This document shows positions 54,937 to 64,000 of a stretch of 64,000 nucleotides of DNA, one piece after another (within the stretch, counting starts at the first letter, position 1; every line of letters begins with the position of its first letter). Source of the DNA: Naematelia aurantialba (taxonomy: Eukaryota; Basidiomycota; Tremellomycetes; Tremellales; Naemateliaceae); NCBI GenBank assembly GCA_021527695.1, contig JAKFAO010000005.1, positions 1,736,001 to 1,800,000 of the forward strand, in the 5' to 3' direction. Position numbers and translations under genes: made by a program. The notes under the pieces were generated by a model. It ran no database searches and was not told where the DNA came from. It saw only the letters and a program-made list of their open reading frames with translations.

Positions 54937-57444
54937 ATGCCCATACCAATCATGATGTCGAAGCTCTCGTCATCTCCGACCTCGCTTCAGCAGCAGTTCC
55001 ACCCCATGTCCTCGTTCAACTTGGGCAGCTCAAAGTCAGGGCACAGTCGCGATGCCGAGGATGACGATGATGACGACGATGATGATGACGACGACAGGGG
55101 CGATGGCCCACCTCGTGTCAAGTTTAAGAGAAGCAGATATGGATGTCTGAAATGCAAGCGATTAAAGGTCAAAGTGAGCCAACATGCCCTCGGCCAGACT
55201 TTTTCAGCGACGTGATGCTCAAATGATCCGCAGTGCGACGAAAAGAAGCCAAAATGCACAAGGTGTTGGAGCAAGAGGAAGATCTGCGTGTATCCAAACA
55301 TATCAGAAACGTCTGTATCACCTGGTAACGAGGGAGCATCAACAGCTTCAGGGAGCCGCAAGCGAAAGGGGAGAGCATCGACCGGAGACAAGCAGGATCA
55401 GCAGGTCAAGCAGGGAATGTCCAACAGGGTGAGTATTCCTATACCTTGTCCTTTTTGCAGTGTCACACAAACTTAGCTCTTGGATATACAGTTGTCGATC
55501 ACCAACATTGACGTTGAGCCCGAAATCAATCTCTCGAAATCTCTGCTGCTGAACAGAAGAACGGGGAAGATGCCTGCGGATGGTCCTTCATTTCGAGCAA
55601 ACATAGTCACACCAACGCAAACCATGCTTGCAGTCATGGAGAACCTTGTCTCGTGAGCCCCAAGCCTGTTCATAACTAGAGGTTTGGTCCTGAGCAAAAC
55701 CCCAACAGAGCGCTCGAACCCTCTACGCCCCTCTTCGAATTCGGCCCTTCAGACTGGGAATCCTTGGAGGTAAATCCACTAGCAAACGACGATCGAATCC
55801 GTCGATTTGTCCAGAGCATTCCTATGGAATCTACTCCCGACTATGGTAACGACAAGTTTGCAAAAGCCTTCCCAAGCGCTTTAGCTCGACAGCTATTCAG
55901 CTTCTACATCACCACAACTTCCAGGATCCTCATCACCATGGCGACGCACGGTCCGAACCCGTTCTTGACACTGACAAGTTCTGTCGGTTTCTTCGACACC
56001 TCGGCCCCGGAATACTGTGCTTTGAGGATGGGAATGCTGGCCACGAGCGTGAATCACTACATCTATATCATCAGGAGCGCAGAGAAATTCGAACCCGGTC
56101 AGGAACCGGCCGTCTTAGGCGTACTGGAGAAGATCGGGAAACGGTTCAAGATGGCAGCATTATCCAATCTGACCATTGCCGCCAGCGACGCACAGTACTA
56201 CATGAACGGTGAGCGGAGCAGCCTGGCTGCTGTGTCAACGCGCAGAAGCCTGCTGAGCCAATACCCATAGATGATATCGTCCTCGCAACTTGCTTGACTC
56301 TAATCAATCGAGACGTGATGAGCGCCGATACGAGCTGTCAGGAAAATTTGGATTTCGCCATTGCCTTGATCAACAAGCGAGGTGGTCCGCAGAAGATGCT
56401 GGAAGTCGCTCATTCAAATATCCGAAGGTTCCTCCTGGAGAGTCTGGCAACACACGAGGTGTTTGGTAAGGGCACTCGCGAGCGCGGCTAGGTGACAACA
56501 GCTGAGTGATTTTGTAGGGACATTTACAACTGGCAAGGAGCCGGCGTTACTCAGTGCTTGGACTCCATGGTGGTTCGAAAGCATCGAAACGTCCAACACC
56601 AGCTGGGAATGGGAGAGTGTAGAGAGGCAGTTTGGTTTCTCCAGACCGACAGTTGACCTGGTCGCCAGGGTATGTCCCGCTTATTGCCTCGGCACATCCT
56701 GACAATGATTGTTCTATCGATCAGATTGCCACCCTCTTCTCTCGCAAGCGACGGCTTGGGGTGAGCCTCAGATCAGATAGCACGTCCACATGGCGCAAGA
56801 AGGAGATGTCCGGGGTCACCGACCACTTGGTCGCCGAAGCCACATTGATCTTGACCGAATTGGACATTTGGGGCAACTCGTTAAAATTCCTGCCGCAGCA
56901 CCCGCGAGTCAATGTAAGCTGCCGCTTGGAAGCAAGCACGGCGAGGAGACTGATTAGGTCTTGCAGTGCGGGGATCAGATCTACCGATACACGATGATGA
57001 TCCACGTCTTGGGCCATGTGAGTCTGCGCCTGTGACGAGTCTGCGCAGACTGCTGAGGCGGTGTCACGCAGATCTTGGAAGTTCCAAAAGAAGATCCTCG
57101 CATCACCTCGGCGATTGCCAGTGTCCTCGAGCTGCTAAGCGAAGCATCTTGTATGGGTTTGGTGGTGATGCTTGTCTGGCCACTGCTCATCGCTGGAGCG
57201 TTTTGCGCCATGAGTCAGAGGGAATATGTTAGATCCATTTTCCGCGCGTTCGAACCACACTATTGCTCTGATCTCGAGTCAGCAGTGTGTAGTCCACTTT
57301 TGCATCCGTTGATAGCTCAGCTAACGGTATCTCTCGCAGAGAATCATCCTAGATCAACAGTGGGATAACATCGATTCCGGACTCGGCTTCAGGCCATGGA
57401 GAGAGGTCATGCGCGGACTAGGACTCGAGTTGCTGTTGATTTGA
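54937..57444 (+). CDS. Zn2Cys6 fungal transcription factor (Fungal_trans_2 type)
   Basis: Predicted nuclear regulator. The start at 54937 reads MPIPIMMSKLSSSPTSLQQQ. An uninterrupted run of 12 Asp (55060-55095) precedes a basic stretch and the zinc cluster: SRYGCLKCKRLKVK, then after an intron CDEKKPKCTRCWSKRKICVY. The six Cys follow the C-x2-C-x6-C-x6-C-x2-C-x6-C type. Downstream lie a Ser/Gly/Lys linker, LFEFGPSDWESLEVNPLAND, SFYITTTSRILITMATHGPN, then FTTGKEPALLSAWTPWWFE and YRYTMMIHVLGHILEVPKED, typical of the DUF3468/Fungal_trans_2 domain. The end is EVMRGLGLELLLI at TGA 57442-57444. About 680 residues with nine or ten introns. Position between the dioxygenase, transporter and hydrolase genes suggests it controls them. 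Confidence 0.85.
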
Positions 57445-57518
57445 GAGTCACTTGTGTACGTTTTTGTGTATGTATAATCTAAATTTCCTACTCTGCATGC
57501 CGTGCGTGGTCGATTAAA

Positions 57519-59101
57519 TCACATGGTGATCGAGTTGGTTTGGGGGAGACACCACCACACCTGTTCAGAGGGAATAAGCAGCGCCTCCGGCCTGGACCGA
57601 CTTGTATACTGATGGTACCCACAAGGAACATGGTGCCCAGAACAGTAACCAAGACTGGTTGGAGGACGCCGACGCCCCAGGACTCTGCTAGATCGCCCAC
57701 AATAAAGGGGAAGATTGCGCTGCCCGCCTGCCCCAGACATGCCTAACCGACATCAGTCTCTGCAGACTGTATAGGAAGCCAACACTCACCAGCAGACCTA
57801 TCGCTCCAACATGACTTGGTCGTGGTAGACCCTTGGTCAACAAAGAAAGCGCCACCGGGTACATGGGTCCCATCATGCAGCCAAACAGGTGCACGGCCAC
57901 GAGATCCGTGACGAGATGTCTCACGAACCAAATGACAGTCTGGAACGCGATCGCCATGACGAGGTAGAGCGTGACGGCACGATGCTCTCCCAATCTCCTG
58001 TTCAAGGGAAGTAACAGCACCCGGCTGATTGTCAAGCCTGTTTTACATACGGGATCAGCAAGTGGCTCGTCTCGGCAACCTATTCGCCACTCACCTGCAA
58101 AAAAGCCAGCACTTGCGTATCCCGCCATTACGCTGGGCCGTCTTTCCTTCATCAAGAAGGTCACTATCCAACCGGCCTCTCCAATCTCGCAGCCAACATA
58201 GAGAATGATGAATGTGAAGATCAAAACAGCTATTCTCTGTCGAAGGATCCAAGAAATGGAAGATTCTTCCGCGTAAACACCCTGCCGTTTCTGTGCCGAG
58301 ATACCTGCCTGCTCCTCCTCTGCCTCGAGCGCACTTGGGACTTCGGCTTCGGCTTCGAATCTGAATCCCAAAATGAGCAACATAGCGCTCAAAAGCGACC
58401 AGCCGAGATTGGTGTAGTAGAATAGGTTTGGAGTCAGACTGAAGCCCATGGAGAAAGTTGCAGCGGCGGGGGCGAGGATGCCACTAAATCCGTAGACGCT
58501 GTGCATGATGCCGATTTTCGTAGATGCATCAGGCAGAATCGACGCGTGGGTGTTGACCTGAGCATCTTGCAGGGCCAATCCGAAGCCGCAGACACCGTAG
58601 CTGAGGACGAACAGGTGGAACGGCAACCCGAAGATGATCAACAACGATCCGATCCCTTGGACCGCTGCGCCGAGCACAGACACCTGAAGAAGCACCCAGT
58701 CAGACACAGCCCCGCCCCTGATGAAACCAGCTAACGGTACCAATGCCGAATCTCTGAGTCAAGGGGACGTTGAGAGCTGCTGCAGTCACATATCCGATAA
58801 ACGAGCCGATGAAAATGAGAGAGACTTGAGAGTATGTCAGGTCGTAGTAGATTTGGAACTGAGACTGTCAGTTGCAGAACCTCGCAGCGTCTTTCAGAGA
58901 CTCACGTATGGGATCAAGGCTCCAGGACATCCCTAGTATCGGACGACATCAGCAACGTGTACTGGAGATGGGCGTCTGGCTCACATCGTGCCATCCCAAC
59001 GCCGCCATGGACACATTACAAGCGATAAACTTGATGACATCTCGCCCTGAAGTTGGCTCTGACTTTGCTCGAGCAAGCAGAGGCTCAGTCTCATCAGACA
59101 T
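57519..59101 (-). CDS. MFS transporter (MFS_1, fucose-permease-like fungal group)
   Basis: Twelve-segment transporter of the major facilitator superfamily. The start at 59101 reads MSDETEPLLARAKSEPTSGR. The first membrane segment is interrupted by an intron after LGWHD. Blocks include GALIPYFQIYYDLTYSQVSL, FIGSFIGYVTAAALNVPL, VLSYGVCGFGLALQDAQVNT, SVYGFSGILAPAAATFSMGF, VGCEIGEAGWIVTFLMKERR and LFGCMMGPMYPVALSLLTKG. The acidic loop between segments 6 and 7 (EAEAEVPSALEAEEE) is usual. A 40-nt intron (GTCGGT...GAACAG) near the end joins ...GTISIQ to VWWCLPQTNSITM, ending at TGA 57519-57521; reading through it would give an atypical basic tail ending at 57488. The substrate is unknown. The end lies 75 bases from the end of the transcription-factor gene. 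Confidence 0.85.
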
Positions 59102-59370
59102 GGTAACAGTGCATGTTGGGTCTGTGTTCCCTTGCTCGCAATATGTAGAGCCCCAGCGGATGACCCAGCCGTAAACTCCAAATCCATGGACGATGCCATC
59201 TCGCGCGGTGAGAGATGGACATTGGCGTACTGAGGCGTTAGACGTGCGGCTACCCGATCGGCTACAGGACAGGATATGCTTCGGCCATGTTCCGGTGTCA
59301 GGGTACATGTGGAGTCAAGGCTGAAGACCTCAGGGGCCATGCATGCAAAGTATCGGGGCATGGCCCATAT

Positions 59371-60500
59371 TTACCTGATGTGCTTCTCGACAAATTCAAA
59401 AGACTTGTCGTACGCCGCCCATGCTTCCGGACCCCTGACCTTCTCGGGCCATCTCAGGCAACCATGTTCCGCACCTTCCACCTCCAACAACTCCGTGTCG
59501 ATTCCCGCCTCCTTGAGTTGAGCATATGTCTTCCTACTCTCCCAGATATCTACCGAAGTGTCTTCCGTGCCATGCACCAGGACTGTGGGTGGTAGTTCAG
59601 TGACCCGGAGCTGTGGAAACAGAGGTCTCGCCGACTCGGGAACCGCTGCTTCTCGCTCCTCATGGGGGATCTTTTGCATCTTTGCCGTCAGTCCGTCGAT
59701 ACCCGTGAACGGATCGAGGTATAGACCAAAGCATTGCCAGTAGTTGTACAGCGAGCCTGCACCATTCAGCATTTCCCGATGGGGATCTTTCATGCAGCCC
59801 TCGCTCACCTCTAAAGTCCACGTCGTTTGTGTATCCGGGGTCAAAGCCAGAGATGGGCACCATGGGAGAATCGGCGATCGGCTTGAGGTCCTTGTTGTCC
59901 AGCAAGTGCGCGACAAACTCTCGAGTTGTGAAGCCCCCGTTGTATCGGACTCCCTGAGGGTGCTCATCGACCCAATGGCCACTGAGAAAATCCCCTCCCA
60001 TCCCATACAACGAGAGAATGACCTTTGGCTTGGGGGACACGTTCAGAGAGTGAAGTCGTGCCATGTATCCTCCGGCTGATGACCCTCCAACAGCGATGTT
60101 GTCCATGTCGATCGAGATTCCAAGCGGTTCCAAATAAGATCCAATCCCCGAAGAAAGATACGCATGGCATGCCAGGACGTCGGCGAGAATATCGTGACCT
60201 GTGCTAGGCAGCAGTAGCCGATACTCGATCGAGAGGAATAACCAGCCCTTGGCCAGGACCTTGTCTGCAGAACGCGATCACGCGTCAGTATTTGCAGTAC
60301 ACGCCGTGGTATGGCGTCTACTAACCCCTCAGCCAAGTAGGTAGGAACATGTCATTCCTGGCTCCGTTGACCAGCCCTCCCGAGTGATACCATAGGAAGG
60401 CAGGAAGAGCACCGTTGGCTCCCTCTGGAACATAGAGGTCTACGTAGAGATCAAGGTCGCCAACCTTGGAGTATACCAGAGACACGGGGTTCACAGACAT
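59371..60500 (-). CDS. Alpha/beta hydrolase (HSL/alpha-beta hydrolase_3 type) with possible 22-nt intron
   Basis: Esterase or amidase-like enzyme. The start at 60500 reads MSVNPVSLVYSKVGDLDLYV. The oxyanion-hole region is LWYHSGGLVNGAR. After an intron come DKVLAKGWLFLSIEYRLLLP and the nucleophile motif VGGSSAGGYMARL (GxSxG). The acid residue lies in VLVHGTEDTSVDIWESRKTY and the base in VEGAEHGCLRWPEK. The full catalytic triad is therefore present, and the protein ends FVEKHIR at TAA 59371-59373. Length is about 348 residues. Between DVDFR and DPHREMLNGAGSLYNYW the frame changes; removing 59787-59808 (GTGAGC...GAAAG, 22 nt) restores it exactly. This is either an exceptionally short intron or a one-base frameshift, so the gene may be defective. 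It is divergent from the sugar-type transporter, which could import its substrate. Confidence 0.82.
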
Positions 60501-60993
60501 GTTTGTGATGATGTTGGTTGACAGAGTTGTCCCAATCCCCACCAGGTCTCGTAGTAATCAGCTCTTGTGACTCTGGGGACGGAAACTGTGGGCGCATATC
60601 AAAGTTGGGTATCTTTGCCCTTTATCTTAGCGAGGTCGCTGCTCCAGGGTGATCTCGCAGAGGCTGCCCCCTGCTGGGCAAAAGTAGGCAAACGAGCCAA
60701 GTCTGAAAACAATAAGCTTGCGTGCAGCGGAACCCACTTCCGAGCGGCTTCGGGAGAGACGCCACCATTTTACCCTTGTTTATGCGTCCGGAAAGCCCAT
60801 CTCAAGAATGGGTACCCTGACATGCAGGCGTCAAGGCTCTCTATGCGTTCGCGTAGCGAGCCCGATTGCCGATGTACGGCACATCGTCGCTGGGCTGTCG
60901 AGGTATAGATAGGACATGGGCGCAGATTGCCCCGCTCTTCTAGCCTCCGAGTCCCACTTGACACATCCAACTTGAACGGTTGACTCTGACAAG
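60501..60993. promoter_or_regulatory. Divergent promoter region, hydrolase / sugar-type MFS
   Basis: A 493-base gap between divergent starts. It contains GCCG-ATGTA-CGGC at 60868-60880, CCGAGCGG near 60740 and TCCGGAAA near 60788. These CCG/CGG pairs are candidate Zn2Cys6 sites. A near-palindrome CTATGCGTTCGCGTAG lies at 60841-60856. Confidence 0.42.
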
Positions 60994-63298
60994 ATGGAGA
61001 GAGACACTTTCCGATCTATCGCCAACAATGACTCTGACCTGCCGTGGTACAAGAACAAAGGCGAGTCGGGAGTAAAGCACAAGCGCAGGCCACCATCGCT
61101 GACTCGGCACTCTGTTCAGGCCTAAGGCAGCTCAACGCCGGTCTCGCCGCCGTCTGTATGTGCATGGCGCTGAACGGCTATGACGGTGAGTGGGCCCTTC
61201 ATTGGGTACTGCTAGTTTCAGTGCACTGACCCCGGTCATCTAGGTACTCTGAATTCGGGTTTCCAGGCTGAGACGGCCTGGAAGGCGAGTGAGTCACAGG
61301 GCTTTAGTCTCATGCAGTCCTTCGCTGATGCCCGTGGCAGCAATGGGATACCCGTCGGCCAGCCCGCTCGGTCTTTTGAACGCCTCGTACTATATCTGCG
61401 GATGGGTCACCATGCCCATTGCAGCTTACATCGCTGATCGATGGGGACGAAAGATCTGTGTACAGCGAGTCCCTCATCGTTATCTTGCTATCGCATCCTG
61501 ACATTGCGCTCTCCAGGTACACAGCCATGACCAACCTTATCGGTACTGCTATCGGATGTGCCGCTGGCTCCGGCAGTACCAGCGGCTATGGCATGTACCT
61601 TGCCTCTCGAATCATCGTGCGTTTGGTCCGAGCGTTTGCTCCTGGAGCGTCCCTGACGACCAATAGATGGGTTCCGGCTTTAGCTTCGCCATCTGTGTCT
61701 GCCCGATCATGCTGCAAGAATGCCCTCATCCCAGGCAGCGAACTGTGGTCGCCGGTCTTTTCGATACTGTCTACAACATCGGTGCTTTTACTGCGTCTTG
61801 GGTCGTCTTTGGATGCGCATATCTCAACAGTAACTGGAGCTGGAGGATCCCATACTTGGTTAGTATTCAAGATCGCACTCCAGCACCATGTTGACGCCCT
61901 TTCAGATCCACATCCCCTTCGCGCTCACCATGTCCATCCTGATCTTATTCATCCCGGAGTCTCCCCGTTGGCTGATGGTAAGCACCTTACCCTTTGGAAG
62001 CCAACACTATCCGGGCTAATGTCCCTGGGCAGCGAAACGGTCGCGAGGACGAAGCTCGAGCCTTTCTAGTCAAGTTCCATGCCAACGGGGCTGCCGACGA
62101 CCCCCTCGTCAATTTCCAAATGGAAGAGATGAGATTTGCACAAGAACAGGAGATCGTCAGTTGCATCACATCTTGAACGCTTTGAAGTCAGTCTGACTAG
62201 GTGCAGAAATACGGTCAAGGCACCTGGAAGCACATCTTTGGAAGCAAGGGCAACCGTCACCGAGTTGGATGTGCGGTCTTGATCGCCTTCTGCCAGGGCT
62301 TGAGCGGTACCGGTATCATTGCGTACTACTACAGTAGCAGTATGTTGCGCACTTCATATCATTGTATTCACCATGGCTGACTCGCCTCGTAGTCCTCAAG
62401 CTGGTCGGTATCACAGACACCTCCACGGTCACGGGAATCGGTGCTGGCCTCACAACTTTCACCTTTTGTTGCGCCTGCCTTGGTCTTTATCTTACTCAGC
62501 GCATCAAACGCCGCACCCATCTCGCCATCGCCTGGAGCTTGACGCTATGCGCCAATATTGGATTAGTCGTTTCTACCCAGCAATGTAAGTCAGCCTTTGT
62601 TTCACTAGTCCGCTTCACATGACTGACCATATAATGCAGACAACGCGCATAAGAACCCAAAGGCTGGTATCGCGAGTGTGGTGTTTGTCTGGCTCTACAA
62701 CGGCTCCTTCTGGCTAGCGTGCGGAAGTCTGTTCTTCACGTACCCAGTCGAGGTCCTAAGCTACTCGATGCGCGCCAAGGGCATGGTGAGGTCCGATTCT
62801 CGATTGATGGGGCTGGAAGCTAACGTTGCGCTCCAAGATGGTCTGGGGACTGACCAACAAGAGTTTGAGTATCTTTTCGCAGTACACCAACCCGGTAGCT
62901 ATCGCAGACATTGGATGGAAATGGTTCTGCTTTTAGTCAGTATTCGTTATCTGTCCAGTTCGCATTCCTTACTGACTTTTACTACAGCACTGCAGTCCTG
63001 GTCGTTACTGGCACTCTGTTGTACTTCATGATCGTCGAGACCAAAGGCCTCACCCTTGAGGAGTGAGTGAAGCATGGCTCTTCCATGTGCTTGTTGTATA
63101 TAACTGATGATTCCGGCTAGGATTGGCGCTCTCTTCGACAAAGAAAACAGTCCCACGGAAGATGCCGACGAAGTCGACGAGCAAGACCCAGAATACCTGG
63201 CGAGGAAGTTTGCGGAAGGCAACCAGGTCTCGGAGAAGGACGAGAAAAACATCGAGTATCCGTCGGCCAACGTCGATGTGGTTGCTGTCCTCAAGTGA
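60994..63298 (+). CDS. MFS sugar transporter-family protein (lactose permease-like)
   Basis: Plasma-membrane transporter of the sugar porter family. The start at 60994 reads MERDTFRSIANNDSDLPWYK. A 59-nt intron with GC donor (61061-61119, GCGAGT...TTCAG) joins to GLRQLNAGLAAVCMCMALNG, then YDGTLNSGFQ (the family's GYDxxxxxGxQ). Further signatures are ADRWGRK after segment 2, FIPESPRWLM (PESPR motif) after segment 6, the segment 7 region CQGLSGTGIIAYYYSSIL, and MIVETKGLTLEEI (PETKG type) after segment 12. The C-terminal tail is acidic, SPTEDADEVDEQDPEYLARK, ending VAVLK at TGA 63296-63298. About 560 residues in ten or more exons. Fungal relatives carry lactose, other beta-glycosides, or quinate-like acids; the substrate here is unknown. 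Confidence 0.88.
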
Positions 63299-64000
63299 TC
63301 CCTGGCTTCTACTAGAGCCATTGCTACTGTCGTGTCCCAATGATTAGTTTGACCAGTGGCGGTGCTCTGTTCTTCAATGATCTTTGATCTAGTTTGTAGT
63401 GGTCTTCGGAATGGATGTTTACTGTTCATGATGTTTTTTTTCCTTTGGCTACATTCTATCATTAAGCCCCGGAATAGTTGCTGGAATCAGGAGAGGGTCA
63501 TCTTCAAACATCGTCGTGGACTCAATCGTAGAGATCCCCCCTTCCCTCTCCCCACGCGGTCGGAGAGCGTACCCTCTTTGAGCCTTTTGTGTCAGAATCC
63601 TCCGAGGTGGCCCTGGTCTCAAACGGAATAAACTAAGCGAACCCTTAAGCGACCGCATCCTGAAGACCCATCCGCAGCCGCCGCAAACTGGCCTATAACC
63701 AATCTCGAGCCGTAACTTCGGTCGGCACCGTCCCGACCATCTGGAAATCAGACCCCCGGATGGTGCCGTCTCTTGGTTCCCGACGAGGCACTGTGGCGCA
63801 CGTTGAGGTCCGAAAGCCAGGTTGTGCACCACCCATGCGAGCGCATACAAACTCAGTGTGGATTCGGAACTGAACAACGCTCACTGGCCAGAGGTCTGCT
63901 GAGATCACTTGGTCAAGCTTCGCCCATTTGCTCCATTCTCTGAAGTTGACGACCCAAAGCAAAGTTTCGGCCCCGCTTCCAAGCTATGTCAACTAACCTG
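63299..64000. other. Right edge, no gene assigned
   Basis: About 700 bases after the sugar-type transporter. Minus-strand open frames exist at 63449-63877 and 63693-63962 but overlap in different frames and show no domain. It could be the promoter or first exon of a gene beyond the window. Confidence 0.4.

Noticed and set aside
57488..57518. Longer C-terminus of the MFS gene ending at 57488
   Set aside because: It requires reading through a 40-nt intron. Splicing it gives the typical WW-containing MFS end at 57519.
63449..63962. Overlapping minus-strand frames at the right edge
   Set aside because: The translations lack domain content and overlap each other in different frames; kept only as possible flank of an outside gene.
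1..64000. tRNA, rRNA, CRISPR array, transposon or retroelement
   Set aside because: I looked for T-loop-like GGTTCGAATCC sequences, terminal repeats and reverse transcriptase, integrase or transposase motifs and found none. A tRNA scan was not possible here, so an intron-containing tRNA could have been missed.

Overview
The window is nuclear DNA of a filamentous or yeast-like basidiomycete, most likely a Tremellomycete (the Cryptococcus/Trichosporon side). The reasons are closely packed genes on both strands, many short introns (mostly 35-130 nt, GT/GC...AG, with CTGAC/CTAAC-like branch sites), moderately high G+C, and a broken copy of a CAP10-type capsule glycosyltransferase. The placement is an inference from gene content; no marker gene was compared. 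All protein-coding coordinates below are spans from start to stop codon including introns. I joined exons by reading frames and splice signals by eye, so internal exon borders are approximate unless stated.

Left part (1-11 kb): a GT31 galactosyltransferase-like gene (-), then a group that looks metabolic. It holds a RidA-type imine deaminase (-) divergent from an FAD-dependent amine/amino-acid oxidase (+), a Dal5-type anion permease (-), and a TauD-type 2-oxoglutarate dioxygenase (+) divergent from that permease. RidA proteins hydrolyse the reactive imines released by such oxidases, so the first pair makes chemical sense.

Middle part (11-41 kb): mainly housekeeping genes. These are a large phospholipase D with PX domain and two HKD motifs, a degenerate CAP10/GT90 glycosyltransferase relic, a NOPCHAP1-like snoRNP assembly factor, a POT-family peptide transporter, a SAM methyltransferase carrying a long Thr-Asn repeat, a LisH-WD40 corepressor (TBL1/Sif2 type), a TMEM115-like Golgi protein, a PMT1-type O-mannosyltransferase, the exosome subunit Csl4, the pyruvate dehydrogenase E2 subunit and pantothenate kinase. 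Two or three orphan reading frames lie at 32.5-35.6 kb.

Right part (41-63 kb): this looks like a catabolic gene cluster. It has two Zn2Cys6 transcription factors, a D-2-hydroxyacid dehydrogenase, an Aro8-type aminotransferase, a second FAD-dependent amine/amino-acid oxidase, a second TauD-type dioxygenase, an MFS transporter, an HSL-type alpha/beta hydrolase and a sugar-transporter-family MFS protein. Together they could import a nitrogen-containing or ester/amide substrate, hydrolyse it, and degrade it by oxygenation, oxidative deamination or transamination, then reduction of the 2-oxo acid. The substrate cannot be told from sequence.

The items most worth a second look are the CAP10 relic, the RidA/oxidase pair, the right-hand cluster, a 22-nt intron-or-frameshift in the hydrolase gene, and three GC-AG introns. 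I saw no tRNA, rRNA, CRISPR array, transposon or viral sequence.
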